Translations under genes and position numbers: made by a program
NCBI GenBank assembly: GCA_017645305.1
Contig: JAGCPD010000010.1
Coordinates: 186,001 to 250,000, forward strand
From: Bacteroidaceae bacterium
Lineage (GTDB): Bacteria > Bacteroidota > Bacteroidia > Bacteroidales > Bacteroidaceae
Reading direction: 5' to 3'
DNA length: 64,000 nucleotides
Shown here: one piece after another, positions 43,754 through 52,966 of the stretch
Numbering within the stretch: position 1 is the stretch's first letter
Layout of the letters: each line of letters starts with the position of its first letter
The notes under the pieces: model-generated
What the model saw: the letters and a program-made list of their open reading frames with translations, nothing else
What the model was told of the DNA's origin: nothing
Database searches by the model: none

Positions 43754-45442
43754 TTACTTAACTATGCTCTTAATGGTGCTTGCATATTTGGCAAACTCAA
43801 GGTCGTTAGCTGCACGAGCGGCCAAAGTACCGTCCTGCTGAATAGCACTCTTGAGAGCTGTCGCCAAAGCATTTGCGTCGCCTGTACGTGCAGCCAGGAT
43901 TGCCTGAAGGTAACTGGTAATTGCATCAGGATTCTTGATGGCTGTAAGTGTCTTCTTGGCACTGGTATAATCCTTTGCCAGAATCTGAGCCAAAGCAGCG
44001 CTGTTGGTGTTCGTACCAGCCAAATCAGAAGCAGCCTGGGTGTAGTTGCCCTTGGCAATATTCAGATTGCCCATTACCTCCTTGAAGGTGTCAGAACCGC
44101 TTCCCCTGGCAAGATAAGTCTCGGCAGCGTTAACATCACCATTCTTCAGAGCCAGCAAGGCAAGGTTGGTATTAACCTCGGGAGCGTTTTTGCTCACGCT
44201 GGCAGCCTGCTTAAGATAGTTGTTGGCAACCTCGGTATTCCCTGCAGCAATAGCCTGCTGAGCCATATTGTTGAGAGCACGATAGTCACTGGGATACTGT
44301 TTGGCGATGGTTTCGTTCCACTGTTTACGCTCAGCCTCGTTCTTGGTCAGCTTGTTGGCACCATATACCATCTCCTCTACACTAAGTTTGCTGGGATCCT
44401 GCTGGAACTGGGCAAGAATCTGCTCATCGCTGCGGCCAATAACCTCATAATTTACAATAAGACGGGCACGACGCAACTCTGGAAGAATACTCTCCTTGAT
44501 GTCTGTATAAACCTCGCTCATATTGCTAATCTGCTGCTCGCGCTCTTCCGGCTCCTCATACATCGAAAGAACACGTAGGATAACCTCCTTGTCCTGAAGG
44601 TTGCTCTTGGAAACCAGCTCCTGGAAACCGTCCCAGTCCTCTGCAGTATATTTGGTATCAACATCGGCTTTCATCTGAATCTTCTTTAACTCACCCTTCA
44701 GATAATCGGTGCTGACGTTCTGGCGCTTCTCTGCCAGTTTTTCGTTGAAATCATACTTTCCATCAGGACTTGCATAAGCGCTGACTTCTATATTTTGAAG
44801 GGCACGAGTTTCCTCATTGTCGTTAATCTCCTTCAGGATGTTACCCAGATCCCTGATGCTAACGGTATTCAATTCGCTTGCGCGGAGGTTAGCCTGGTTA
44901 ATAAGGAACTTGATGTTGGCCTCCTGCTTCTGGGCGATAATACGCTGATAAGCATCAGGAGCAGTTGCACCCGTCATATTGCAACGGTTCAAAAGCTGAC
45001 TGGTAGCCAACACGCCATAACCGATCTTAACCTCTGGAATGGAAACTGTCTTCTTACCCAACTTGGCGTCAAAACGGGCATACAACTCGCTTGACAACAT
45101 TGGTTCGATATATGCAAAGTTGGTCTTCATAGTGTAAGTGCCACCGGCCTTGTAATTGATGGTAGTAGCATTACCCTCTACTTTCTCTCCTTGGAAAGAA
45201 GCGCTTTGGCCTTCTGCCTCGCCACCCTGATATTTCAGAACAGGAGTAACAGTAACCTGAGCATTTTTTTTCATGTACTTAACAGGGAAAGTACCGTTAA
45301 TAGTGGCAGGAACCTGACCGCCGACAGCCTCAAGAGGCGTAGGAGTAACAGCAAAGTTGTCAGAACTTAATTTACCGAGTTTACTGCAAGATGACAATGC
45401 CAAAACAGCAAGAGCCATCATAAAAATGTGAGATTTTTGCAT
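43754..45442 (-). CDS. Tetratricopeptide-type outer-membrane lipoprotein
   Basis: 562 residues. The signal ends ALAVLALSSC (lipobox LSSC, Cys19). Residues about 35-150 are beta-rich. The middle (about 200-260) contains ALQNIEVSAYASPDGKYDFN and NEKLAEKRQNVSTDYL, the pattern of an OmpA-like peptidoglycan-binding region, and the C-terminal half is a series of helical repeats of TPR character (NYLKQAASVSKNAPEVNTNL). Probably a cell-envelope structural or assembly protein; exact role unknown. It has a good promoter at 45474-45504 and is followed directly by the 43753 gene. Confidence 0.75.
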   Translation of the reverse strand: MQKSHIFMMALAVLALSSCSKLGKLSSDNFAVTPTPLEAVGGQVPATINGTFPVKYMKKNAQVTVTPVLKYQGGEAEGQSASFQGEKVEGNATTINYKAGGTYTMKTNFAYIEPMLSSELYARFDAKLGKKTVSIPEVKIGYGVLATSQLLNRCNMTGATAPDAYQRIIAQKQEANIKFLINQANLRASELNTVSIRDLGNILKEINDNEETRALQNIEVSAYASPDGKYDFNEKLAEKRQNVSTDYLKGELKKIQMKADVDTKYTAEDWDGFQELVSKSNLQDKEVILRVLSMYEEPEEREQQISNMSEVYTDIKESILPELRRARLIVNYEVIGRSDEQILAQFQQDPSKLSVEEMVYGANKLTKNEAERKQWNETIAKQYPSDYRALNNMAQQAIAAGNTEVANNYLKQAASVSKNAPEVNTNLALLALKNGDVNAAETYLARGSGSDTFKEVMGNLNIAKGNYTQAASDLAGTNTNSAALAQILAKDYTSAKKTLTAIKNPDAITSYLQAILAARTGDANALATALKSAIQQDGTLAARAANDLEFAKYASTIKSIVK

Positions 45443-45473
45443 AATGTTTTTTACCTATTTGAAATTTTGCCTG

Positions 45474-45504
45474 CAAAGGTACGAATAAGCGAGAACAATA
45501 CAAA
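45474..45504 (-). promoter_or_regulatory. Promoter of the TPR lipoprotein gene
   Basis: TTTG (45504-45501) and TACCTTTG (45481-45474) on the - strand with a 19-base spacer, 31 bases before the ATG at 45442. Confidence 0.65.
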
Positions 45505-45610
45505 ATATATGTCGTTTTATTTTTATTGTAGAGCAAAAGAACTTTCGGTAATAGCCAAAGATAGTGCCGGCCTTTCACTCTTCCCTCTTTGGGTAACCGC
45601 TAACTAGACC

Positions 45611-46570
45611 TTATTTCCTAATATTTCTGGGATGATGCTCCAAGATTTCCTGGCGAAGGTGAGAACGGTCAATATGCATGTAGATTTCTGTCGTAGAGAT
45701 ATCTTCATGCCCCAACATAGCCTGAATTGCTCGCAGGTTGGCTCCCCCTTCCAGAAGATGCGTGGCAAAACTATGCCGGAACGTATGCGGGCTGATACTC
45801 TTCTTAATCCCTGCCCTTTCCGCATAATCCTTGATATAAACAAAAAGGGTAATTCTGCTTATTTTGGAGCCTCGCTTAGTGCTGATAAAGACATAATCCT
45901 CATGTCCGGGTTTCGCCTTGACCTTTGTTCTTGCAACAAACCATTGACGCAGTTTCTCTATGGCTTGTTCGCCTATGGGAACTAAGCGCTCTTTGCGCCC
46001 CTTCCCATGAACACGGATGTACCCCTCCTCCAGGAATAGTTCGCTCATTTTTAGATTACACAGTTCGCTGATGCGCAAACCGCAACTGTATAGCATCTCT
46101 ATAATAGCATTGTCCCTTATGCCCTGTGGTTTACTTTTGTCTATGACCGCTTCTATGGCATCAATCTCCTGAATACTCAGCACCTCGGGCAGATGTTTGC
46201 CTATCTGCGGATTCTCAAGCAGTTCCGTAGGATCTGTCTCCAACTCCTTTTCCATAACCAGAAAGCGGTAAAAAGAACGCACACCACTTAGGATACGAGC
46301 CACACTACGCGGCTGGACTCCCAAATCCTGCAGGGTGCCAGAGAAATGGTCCAACTGTTCCAATGTCACATGGCGGAAATCAATCCCATTGTCAGCATAG
46401 TAATTCAAGAGCTTTTGCAAGTCGCGGACATACGCATCCAGCGTGTTTCCTGTATAAGATCGCTCCAGACGGAGATATTGCATATAACGCCTCAAAATCT
46501 GAGGTGAAATAGCACCTGTATTTGTAAACTGATAACCCAAAATCCTGTCGTTTAAATTAAATTTACACAA
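45611..46570 (-). CDS. xerD: Tyrosine recombinase XerD-like
   Basis: 319 residues. A SAM-like N-terminal domain (MQYLRLERSYTGNTLDAY) is followed by the catalytic domain with Arg in YSCGLRISELC, Lys in HGKGRKERLVPIG, HTFRHSFATHLLEGG (His-x-x-Arg), LGHEDISTTEIYMHI with the second His and the nucleophile Tyr. It resolves chromosome dimers at dif with a partner XerC. About 20 residues precede the usual start, so an internal start is possible. The ORF begins 60 bases from the divergent aroQ gene. No mobile-element context is seen. Confidence 0.9.
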   Translation of the reverse strand: MCKFNLNDRILGYQFTNTGAISPQILRRYMQYLRLERSYTGNTLDAYVRDLQKLLNYYADNGIDFRHVTLEQLDHFSGTLQDLGVQPRSVARILSGVRSFYRFLVMEKELETDPTELLENPQIGKHLPEVLSIQEIDAIEAVIDKSKPQGIRDNAIIEMLYSCGLRISELCNLKMSELFLEEGYIRVHGKGRKERLVPIGEQAIEKLRQWFVARTKVKAKPGHEDYVFISTKRGSKISRITLFVYIKDYAERAGIKKSISPHTFRHSFATHLLEGGANLRAIQAMLGHEDISTTEIYMHIDRSHLRQEILEHHPRNIRK

Positions 46571-46598
46571 TAATGCGTGCTTGTTCGGCTATTTTTCT

Positions 46599-46606
46599 TA
46601 TCTTTG
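46599..46606 (+). promoter_or_regulatory. -7 element of aroQ
   Basis: TATCTTTG, 24 bases before the aroQ ATG at 46631. A TTG occurs only 15 bases upstream, shorter than the usual spacer. Confidence 0.5.
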
Positions 46607-46630
46607 TAGCGACAAAAGTACAGAAAATTT

Positions 46631-47068
46631 ATGAGAATACAAATTATCAACGGCCCTAACTTGAATTTATTAGGTGTTCGTGAACCCGAAATTTACGGAA
46701 AGCGTGCTTGGGCGGACTACCTGAAGGAATTACGCACACGCTTCCCTCAAGTCCGCATCGACTATTACCAAAGCAACCTGGAAGGTGAAATAATTAACAA
46801 GATTCAGGAAGTAGGATTTGACCGCGACGGAATTGTGCTAAATGCTGGAGCCTATACACATACCAGCGTAGCCATTTTGGATGCCTTGAGGAGTGTTAGT
46901 ACTCCTACAGTGGAAGTCCACATCACCAACGTACATCAGCGCGAGGATTTTCGCCGCAAGAGCCTCATCAGTCCTGGATGCATGGGTGTTATCATGGGCT
47001 TTGGTCTTGACAGCTATCGTCTGGCTATCGAAGCATTGATAGATAAAGCTTCTCAAATGGAGAGTTGA
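46631..47068 (+). CDS. aroQ: Type II 3-dehydroquinate dehydratase
   Basis: 145 residues with the type II signature: INGPNLNLLGVREPEIYG (catalytic Tyr24 region), YYQSNLEGEIINKIQE, NAGAYTHTSVAILDAL and VEVHITNVHQREDFRR (catalytic His). It converts 3-dehydroquinate to 3-dehydroshikimate in the pathway to aromatic amino acids. Length is normal. Its own -7 element is at 46599-46606; the O-methyltransferase gene follows after 74 bases that include a C-rich repeat. Confidence 0.96.
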   Translation: MRIQIINGPNLNLLGVREPEIYGKRAWADYLKELRTRFPQVRIDYYQSNLEGEIINKIQEVGFDRDGIVLNAGAYTHTSVAILDALRSVSTPTVEVHITNVHQREDFRRKSLISPGCMGVIMGFGLDSYRLAIEALIDKASQMES

Positions 47069-47142
47069 GAGCCTCTTCCTTAACCCCTTTCCCGTGGGCG
47101 AGAGGAAGTTAAAGTCTAAGGTCCAAGACTAAAAGAATAACA

Positions 47143-47775
47143 TTGAACATTGACGATTACATTTTGCATCACATTGATGCTGAAGGAGAATATTTGCATG
47201 AGCTGTGGCGGGACACACAGCTCAGGCTGTCTTATGGCCAGATGGCAAGCGGGCATCTGCAAGGCCGACTGCTGAAAATGCTTGTGCAGATGATTCGTCC
47301 CCGGAAGGTGCTGGAAATCGGAACCTTCAGCGGGTACAGTGCTCTCAGTATGGCAGAGGGATTGGAGGAAGGGGCAGAACTGCACACCTTTGAAATTTAC
47401 GATGAACAGGAGGATTTTATCCGTAAATGGTTCGATGGCAGCCAGTATGCACACCTGCTGCATCTGCATATCGGAGATGCTCTGCAACTGGTGCCGCAGA
47501 TGGATGTAACTTGGGATCTTGCCTTTATTGATGCTGATAAACGCCAGTATGTGGAGTACTACCAAATGATACTGCCCCATATGCGCAAGGGCGGCTTCAT
47601 CATTGCCGACAACACCTTGTGGTACGGACATGTATTGGAAGAACAGCCCCGCGAAAGCGACCTTCAGACACGTGGCGTACAAGCTTTTAATGATTGGGTG
47701 GCACAAGACCCACGCGTAGAGAAGGTTATCCTGCCCCTCCGTGACGGGCTAACCCTAATTAGGGTAAAAGATTGA
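47143..47775 (+). CDS. Class I SAM-dependent O-methyltransferase
   Basis: 210 residues with MASGHLQGRLLKMLV, motif I VLEIGTFSGYSALSMA, the acidic LAFIDADKRQYVEYY, and IIADNTLWYGHV, as in the caffeoyl-CoA O-methyltransferase-like family. It transfers a methyl group from SAM to a hydroxylated small molecule; the substrate is unknown. The frame has no ATG before codon 33, which is too late for the fold, so TTG at 47143 is the likely start. That start lies in a cattgaacattgac repeat (47141-47154). Confidence 0.87.
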   Translation: MNIDDYILHHIDAEGEYLHELWRDTQLRLSYGQMASGHLQGRLLKMLVQMIRPRKVLEIGTFSGYSALSMAEGLEEGAELHTFEIYDEQEDFIRKWFDGSQYAHLLHLHIGDALQLVPQMDVTWDLAFIDADKRQYVEYYQMILPHMRKGGFIIADNTLWYGHVLEEQPRESDLQTRGVQAFNDWVAQDPRVEKVILPLRDGLTLIRVKD

Positions 47776-47870
47776 GGACGCCAGTCACTCGCCTTTGACC
47801 GTTTGAACAGCCGTGTAGCGAATTCCCGTTAAACCTATCAACCCAATAAGAAACGTATAAAAAGCACACT

Positions 47871-49247
47871 ATGGAACTTGTCTATCTTCTATATCTCATT
47901 ATCGGTATCGCATTGGGTGCCGTTGGTGTTTACTTTGCAATGCGGACACAAGTGCAGGCGGCAAAGGAGCGTACCAGTTTGACCGAACAGCAGAAACAAC
48001 AAGAGAGCGATGCACTTCGCCAGCAGATGCGCGAACAGCAGGAGACTTTCCGACAACAGATGCAGGCGCTGCAAGAATCGCAGCAGCAACAAATGCGGAC
48101 CCAGCAGGAAGCTCAACAGCAGCAGATGCAGCAGCAAAAGGAACAGATGGCGCAACAGATGGCTTTGCTGCGTGAGCAGATGAGCACTACCTCGGAGCGT
48201 GTGCTGAAAGAGAGAGCCGCTGAGCTATCTGTCGTCAACAGCGAGCAGCTCTCTAAGATTCTCAATCCCCTTCAACAGAACCTACAGCTCATGCGTACGC
48301 AGACGGAGAAGATGCAGAAAGACCACGATGACTCTCTCCGAGAATTGAAGGCTGCCATACAGATAAACATGGAACGAGAACGTGCGATGGGCGAACAGAC
48401 GGAACGTTTGGCACAGGCACTGACCGGGCAGAACAAGGTGCAGGGCAACTTCGGCGAACTCAAGTTGAGTCAGATATTGGAGCAGATGGAGCTGGAGCGC
48501 GGCTTGCAGTACGACACACAGGAGACGATGCGCGACAACCAGGGACGCCCCATCACAAGCGAGGAAGGCCGGCGCATGATTCCCGATGCCGTGTTGCATT
48601 TCCCCGACGGGCGCGATGTCATCATAGACAGCAAGATGTCCTTCACCGCCTTCGTTGATTACCAGAATGCCGAGAACGAGACCGCTCGCAACGAGGCCCT
48701 TCGCCGCCACCTCGCCAGCATGAGGCAGCACGTCAAAGAACTTGCCCAAAAGCAATACTTCCGTTATGCTAAGAGCGAAAAGGGACGCCTTGACTTTGTG
48801 CTGATGTACGTCTTTCAAGAGAGCGCGTTGCAACTGGCGCTGCAAAGCGACACGACGCTCTGGAAGGAGGCTTACGACCAGGGAGTCGTCATTTCCGGTA
48901 GTCAGTCGCTCTACATGACTTTGCGTGTGCTCGAACTCACATGGAAGCAGACACGACAGGTGGAGAACCAGGAGAAGATGATGCAATGCGCCAACACCCT
49001 CGTCGAGCGTGTACAACTCTTTGCAGAACGCTTTGCAAAAGTCGGTGACCTACTCGACAAGACGCGTCGCTCCTTCGATGAGCTTACCGTCGTTACTGCT
49101 CCCTCCGGACCGAGCATCACCACCGCTGCTCGGAATCTCCTCAAGTTCGGGGCCCAGGAGAACAAGAAAAAGAAATCCCTGAACTCCTCTACCCTCTTGG
49201 AGAATACAGAAGAAAACAACGCTCCAGCTCAACAAGCAGAAGAATAA
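47871..49247 (+). CDS. rmuC: DNA recombination protein RmuC
   Basis: 458 residues. An N-terminal membrane helix (LVYLLYLIIGIALGAVGVYF) is followed by a very Gln-rich coiled coil (residues about 30-110; e.g. QQQQMRTQQEAQQQQMQQQK) and then the RmuC nuclease-like core with GNFGELKLSQILEQ, PDAVLHFPDGRDVIIDSKMS and VLMYVFQESALQLAL. RmuC limits inversion-type rearrangements between repeats. The tail is polar and Lys/Asn/Glu-rich. Glutamine richness exceeds that of E. coli RmuC. Confidence 0.93.
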   Translation: MELVYLLYLIIGIALGAVGVYFAMRTQVQAAKERTSLTEQQKQQESDALRQQMREQQETFRQQMQALQESQQQQMRTQQEAQQQQMQQQKEQMAQQMALLREQMSTTSERVLKERAAELSVVNSEQLSKILNPLQQNLQLMRTQTEKMQKDHDDSLRELKAAIQINMERERAMGEQTERLAQALTGQNKVQGNFGELKLSQILEQMELERGLQYDTQETMRDNQGRPITSEEGRRMIPDAVLHFPDGRDVIIDSKMSFTAFVDYQNAENETARNEALRRHLASMRQHVKELAQKQYFRYAKSEKGRLDFVLMYVFQESALQLALQSDTTLWKEAYDQGVVISGSQSLYMTLRVLELTWKQTRQVENQEKMMQCANTLVERVQLFAERFAKVGDLLDKTRRSFDELTVVTAPSGPSITTAARNLLKFGAQENKKKKSLNSSTLLENTEENNAPAQQAEE

Positions 49248-49289
49248 TATACTATTTTGTCCTTGTTTGGTACTTTTTCTTGCACTTTG

Positions 49290-49321
49290 TTTGCAGCAAT
49301 CGGATAAAATGTGTACTTTTG
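49290..49321 (+). promoter_or_regulatory. Promoter of the FAD oxidoreductase gene
   Basis: TTTG (49290-49293) and TACTTTTG (49314-49321) with a 20-base spacer; ATG at 49372. Confidence 0.7.
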
Positions 49322-49371
49322 GCACAAAATTATACAAATTATAGCCAAAAACAAGACAAAACGTACACATT

Positions 49372-52300
49372 ATGCAAATTAACTCCATCATCCGCAATTT
49401 TTTGTTTGCGATAATTGTAGCATCACCTCTCTGCATAACAGCACAGGAGGCAGAGCCAGTAACAGAAGCCCATGTAGATATTTGTATTTATGGAAGTACA
49501 CCCGCTGGCATAATGGCGGCATATACTGCCAAACTGAAGGGTAAAAGCGTGTTGTTGGTTTCCCCCACAAAACGTCTTGGGGGTATGACAGCAGGCGGAT
49601 TGGGATGGACCGATATCGGAGATAGTACCAGTCACCGTCGTATTATAAAAGGTTTTGCGCGCGAATTCTACCGTCGCATAGGTCATCATTACGGAATGGC
49701 CTCACCAACCTTTTATTTTGAGCCAAAGGTTGCTCTTGCTACGTTCAAGGGTTTTCTGAGTGATGTTGATATGAAGGACAACGAGGACATTTGGTATCAG
49801 TGGCGAATTGTAAGTGCCCATAAGGAGGGGAATGATGTACAAAATATAGAATTGGAAGACGGTACCAACCCAAAGGTAACGCCACATAGAACTGTTCATG
49901 CCAAAGTGTTCATAGATTGCAGTTATGAGGGCGATCTTATGGCTCGTGCCGGCATTTCATATACGGTGGGACGTGAGCCGGCTTCACAATACGGGGAGCC
50001 GGAGAACGGTGTACAATGTCTGAACAAGCATCAGTTCTGCGATGGTGTTGATCCTTACGTTATTCCCGGTGATCCCAGCAGTGGTCTGCTCTGGGGTATC
50101 ATGCCAGAGCCTATGGGCAAGAAGGGCGAGGGCGATAACCATATTCAAGCGTATAACTATCGTCTTACCCTGACCAAGAATATGCCTTTCCGTGCTATTA
50201 CAGATAAGGTGCCCGACAATTACGACCCCAGCAAGTATGAATTGCTCTTCCGTTGGATGGAGAAAAAAGGTTGGAGTAGTTATGGTGACTGCATCAAATG
50301 GACTTATATGAAGGATTCCTCCGGTCCTAACAGTTGGAATGCCTTGAAGACGGACAATAACAATCAGGGAGGTTTCTCTACAGACATGATAGGTTACAGT
50401 TGGGATTATCCTGAAGCAACTTATGAACAGCGCGACTCCATAGCCAAACTGCATGAGGACTACACCAAGGGGTTGCTTTATATTCTGTGGACAGACAAGC
50501 GTGTGCCATCCAATATTCAGGCCGAATTCCTGAAGTGGGGCTATCCGTTGGATGAATACGAGGATAACGAGAATTTTACGCCCCAGCTTTATGTCCGTGA
50601 GGCAAGGCGGATGTTGGGTCGGATGGTGATGACAGAGGATTATTGTCTGAAGACAAAAGCTGTTGACGACCCCATTGCCTGGGGAGCCTACACAATGGAT
50701 TCGCACAACTGCGGACGTTATGTGGTAAATGGTATGGTAAAGAACGAAGGCGATGTGCAGCGCCACCTGACGGCCGGTCCTTACGGAATTTCTTATAGGG
50801 CTGTTACACCCAAGGAGGAAGAAGCCCGCAATGTAATCGTACCTGTATGTCTTTCTGCTTCTCATATTGCCTACGGTAGTATCCGTATGGAGCCTGTCTA
50901 TATGGTATTGGGCGAAACAACGGCTTTAGCAGCCATACAGGCAATAGACGAGCATGAGGGTTGTGTGCAGCAGGTGGATCCTGCAAGGTGCATCAAACAG
51001 TTGGAACAAGGTTTGGAGGTAGAACGTTTCGAGGAATTGCCTACAGAAGGGAACTCCATTGCCGTAGATATTACCGGCAGAGTATTACAGAATCCATCCT
51101 TCGAGACAGCTTATACAAATACCAGCAAGCCTCCCTATGGATGGAGTGAGTTGCCGGCAGGTACTACATTACAAAGAAGCGTCAGCACCAATCCCAACAA
51201 CAAGGATGGCAAGAAGGCTTATGTCTGCAAACCCGAGTCGGGAAAGACCATCAGCGAGCCCCTAAAGCTGTACCAGCTTATCCCTGCCAAGAAGTTGGGT
51301 GCCGGTATATATAAGGTTTCCTGCCGTATGTGGATAGAGAAGGATTATTACGGGACAGCCTGTCTTTTTGCCGATAATGGCGAAGGCACAAACTGCAACG
51401 TGCAGTATTGGACTACAGAGGCTTATTACCGCAACGGCACATCAGGCTATGATAACATCAATTATACGGATTACAGAACCACCTTTGCCGGTCATGCAGG
51501 CGGTTTCAACAATACCACAACGCAGAATATGCAGCGAATGGTGGTTTATATTACCCTTAGGGAAGGTGACGATATGATGCTGGGCATCCGCACCAATAGT
51601 GCCAATCAGGCTTCGGACAAAGCAGGAGCAGGCTATTTTATTGTAGATGATTTCCGCGTGGAGAAACTGACGGAGAAGCCCCTTTCTCAGGAAGCCTTCT
51701 GTGACAAAAATCTTATCAACTATACCTTCGAGAAAGACCCTAATGGCATTACCTACGACTGGAATACCAAGACTACAAAGAACGAGGCAGCCAACGGCCC
51801 CATTCTTGGCTGGCAGTGTTACCCCGAGTGGACAGACACCTACGGTGGTGTAAGCGATGGCACAAATCTGGAATGGAAATGGGCAGGATATGTTGCCAGC
51901 ACCGAAGGTGTTATTCCTAACGATTTTAAACTCTACCAGACAATTCCCGCAGAAAACCTTACGCCCGGTATCTACGAAGTGAATGCCCGTATGTGGCAGT
52001 ATCAGTCCAAGTTGGGAATCACCCGCTTGTATGGAGCCGCAGGTGATAAGTGTAGCGTCCAGTACTATGGAAAATCCGACAAATATCCTCAGGATGTTCT
52101 TACTGACGGAGAGGAAGTCACATTTGCCAATCTGACAGCCTGTACCACTACAGGCCGTGTAAATGAGATGTCGTTAGATGTTGAGGTTGGTGAAAACAAC
52201 GATTTGGAGGTCGGCGTGAAGAGCGGCTATGGCGCAGAGGCCAATAAAACCAATGGGGCTAACTACGGAAAGTTCTACGTTGATTACCTTCGAACCTGGA

Positions 52301-52869
52301 AGGTGGGAGATTTGCCTGTAACTTACGCAGAAACGGCTTCTGACAACGTAATTGTTCCTCAGGCATATACCAACAAGGTAATTCTGAATAAGACGTTCAG
52401 CAACGGCGAATGGCAGAATATTTGTTTGCCTTTCAGCCTGAACAAATCTGATATCGAGACCATCTTCGGCAAGGGAACAGAAGTGCTGGGTATGGAAATT
52501 GTTCAGCCCGACTGTCCTTGCCCTGATGAAATTTCTTTTTCTGAGGTCAGTCAGATGGAGGCAGGGATGCCCTACCGCATCCGTCCTACTGATGTGCTCC
52601 CCTCCCCTATTACACTCCAGAATGTACGTATAGAGGTATCAGAGCCAAAGGATATTTCCACTTCCGGCTATACGCTGAAGGGAACTTTCCAGGCAACGGA
52701 AGAGGTACCTGCCTTTGGCGTAATTGATGTACAGCATGAGAGCCAGACATCCGTACAGTCTGTAGAAGCAGAGGATTCTGAAGACTTACGCTATGACCTT
52801 TCCGGTCGTCGTGCAAAGGCCACCAGTAAGGGAATCATAATCAGCAAGAGAATAAAGACACTGGGCTAA
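49372..52869 (+). CDS. Secreted FAD-dependent oxidoreductase with C-terminal jelly-roll domains
   Basis: 1165 residues. A signal peptide (FLFAIIVASPLCITAQ) leads to an FAD-binding Rossmann segment (VDICIYGSTPAGIMAAYTA, with LLVSPTKRLGGMTAGG) of the PF12831-type family, to about residue 560. After this come two similar beta-rich domains (about 565-770 and 785-985), each with KLYQLIPAKKLGAGIYKVS or KLYQTIPAENLTPGIYEVN, resembling carbohydrate-binding modules. The end has LRYDLSGRRAKATSKGIIIS, a tail of the type seen on other secreted proteins here. FAD enzymes of this group are secreted in several Bacteroidetes; the substrate is unknown. The DUF1080 gene converges on it. Confidence 0.82.
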   Translation: MQINSIIRNFLFAIIVASPLCITAQEAEPVTEAHVDICIYGSTPAGIMAAYTAKLKGKSVLLVSPTKRLGGMTAGGLGWTDIGDSTSHRRIIKGFAREFYRRIGHHYGMASPTFYFEPKVALATFKGFLSDVDMKDNEDIWYQWRIVSAHKEGNDVQNIELEDGTNPKVTPHRTVHAKVFIDCSYEGDLMARAGISYTVGREPASQYGEPENGVQCLNKHQFCDGVDPYVIPGDPSSGLLWGIMPEPMGKKGEGDNHIQAYNYRLTLTKNMPFRAITDKVPDNYDPSKYELLFRWMEKKGWSSYGDCIKWTYMKDSSGPNSWNALKTDNNNQGGFSTDMIGYSWDYPEATYEQRDSIAKLHEDYTKGLLYILWTDKRVPSNIQAEFLKWGYPLDEYEDNENFTPQLYVREARRMLGRMVMTEDYCLKTKAVDDPIAWGAYTMDSHNCGRYVVNGMVKNEGDVQRHLTAGPYGISYRAVTPKEEEARNVIVPVCLSASHIAYGSIRMEPVYMVLGETTALAAIQAIDEHEGCVQQVDPARCIKQLEQGLEVERFEELPTEGNSIAVDITGRVLQNPSFETAYTNTSKPPYGWSELPAGTTLQRSVSTNPNNKDGKKAYVCKPESGKTISEPLKLYQLIPAKKLGAGIYKVSCRMWIEKDYYGTACLFADNGEGTNCNVQYWTTEAYYRNGTSGYDNINYTDYRTTFAGHAGGFNNTTTQNMQRMVVYITLREGDDMMLGIRTNSANQASDKAGAGYFIVDDFRVEKLTEKPLSQEAFCDKNLINYTFEKDPNGITYDWNTKTTKNEAANGPILGWQCYPEWTDTYGGVSDGTNLEWKWAGYVASTEGVIPNDFKLYQTIPAENLTPGIYEVNARMWQYQSKLGITRLYGAAGDKCSVQYYGKSDKYPQDVLTDGEEVTFANLTACTTTGRVNEMSLDVEVGENNDLEVGVKSGYGAEANKTNGANYGKFYVDYLRTWKVGDLPVTYAETASDNVIVPQAYTNKVILNKTFSNGEWQNICLPFSLNKSDIETIFGKGTEVLGMEIVQPDCPCPDEISFSEVSQMEAGMPYRIRPTDVLPSPITLQNVRIEVSEPKDISTSGYTLKGTFQATEEVPAFGVIDVQHESQTSVQSVEAEDSEDLRYDLSGRRAKATSKGIIISKRIKTLG

Positions 52870-52903
52870 GTCTTTTTACCAACTTATCCCCCCCAGGAAT
52901 GCC

Positions 52904-52951
52904 TGTTATGTCTGTAAATCGGGGAAAAGGTGCCGATTTACAGACATAACA
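52904..52951. terminator. Perfect 19-base inverted repeat between convergent genes
   Basis: Arms tgttatgtctgtaaatcgg (52904-52922) and ccgatttacagacataaca (52933-52951), loop of 10 bases. It lies between the FAD gene and the DUF1080 gene and could stop both. It lacks a T-run, so its action is not certain. Confidence 0.6.
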
Positions 52952-52966
52952 AGATATTCTCCTCAA

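Noticed and set aside
45611..46570. Integrase of a mobile element
   Set aside because: The sequence has the length and motifs of a housekeeping XerD, its neighbours are core genes and no attachment repeats flank it.
49984..50865. 293-codon frame on the - strand
   Set aside because: Antisense within the FAD oxidoreductase gene; protein-like character is not seen.
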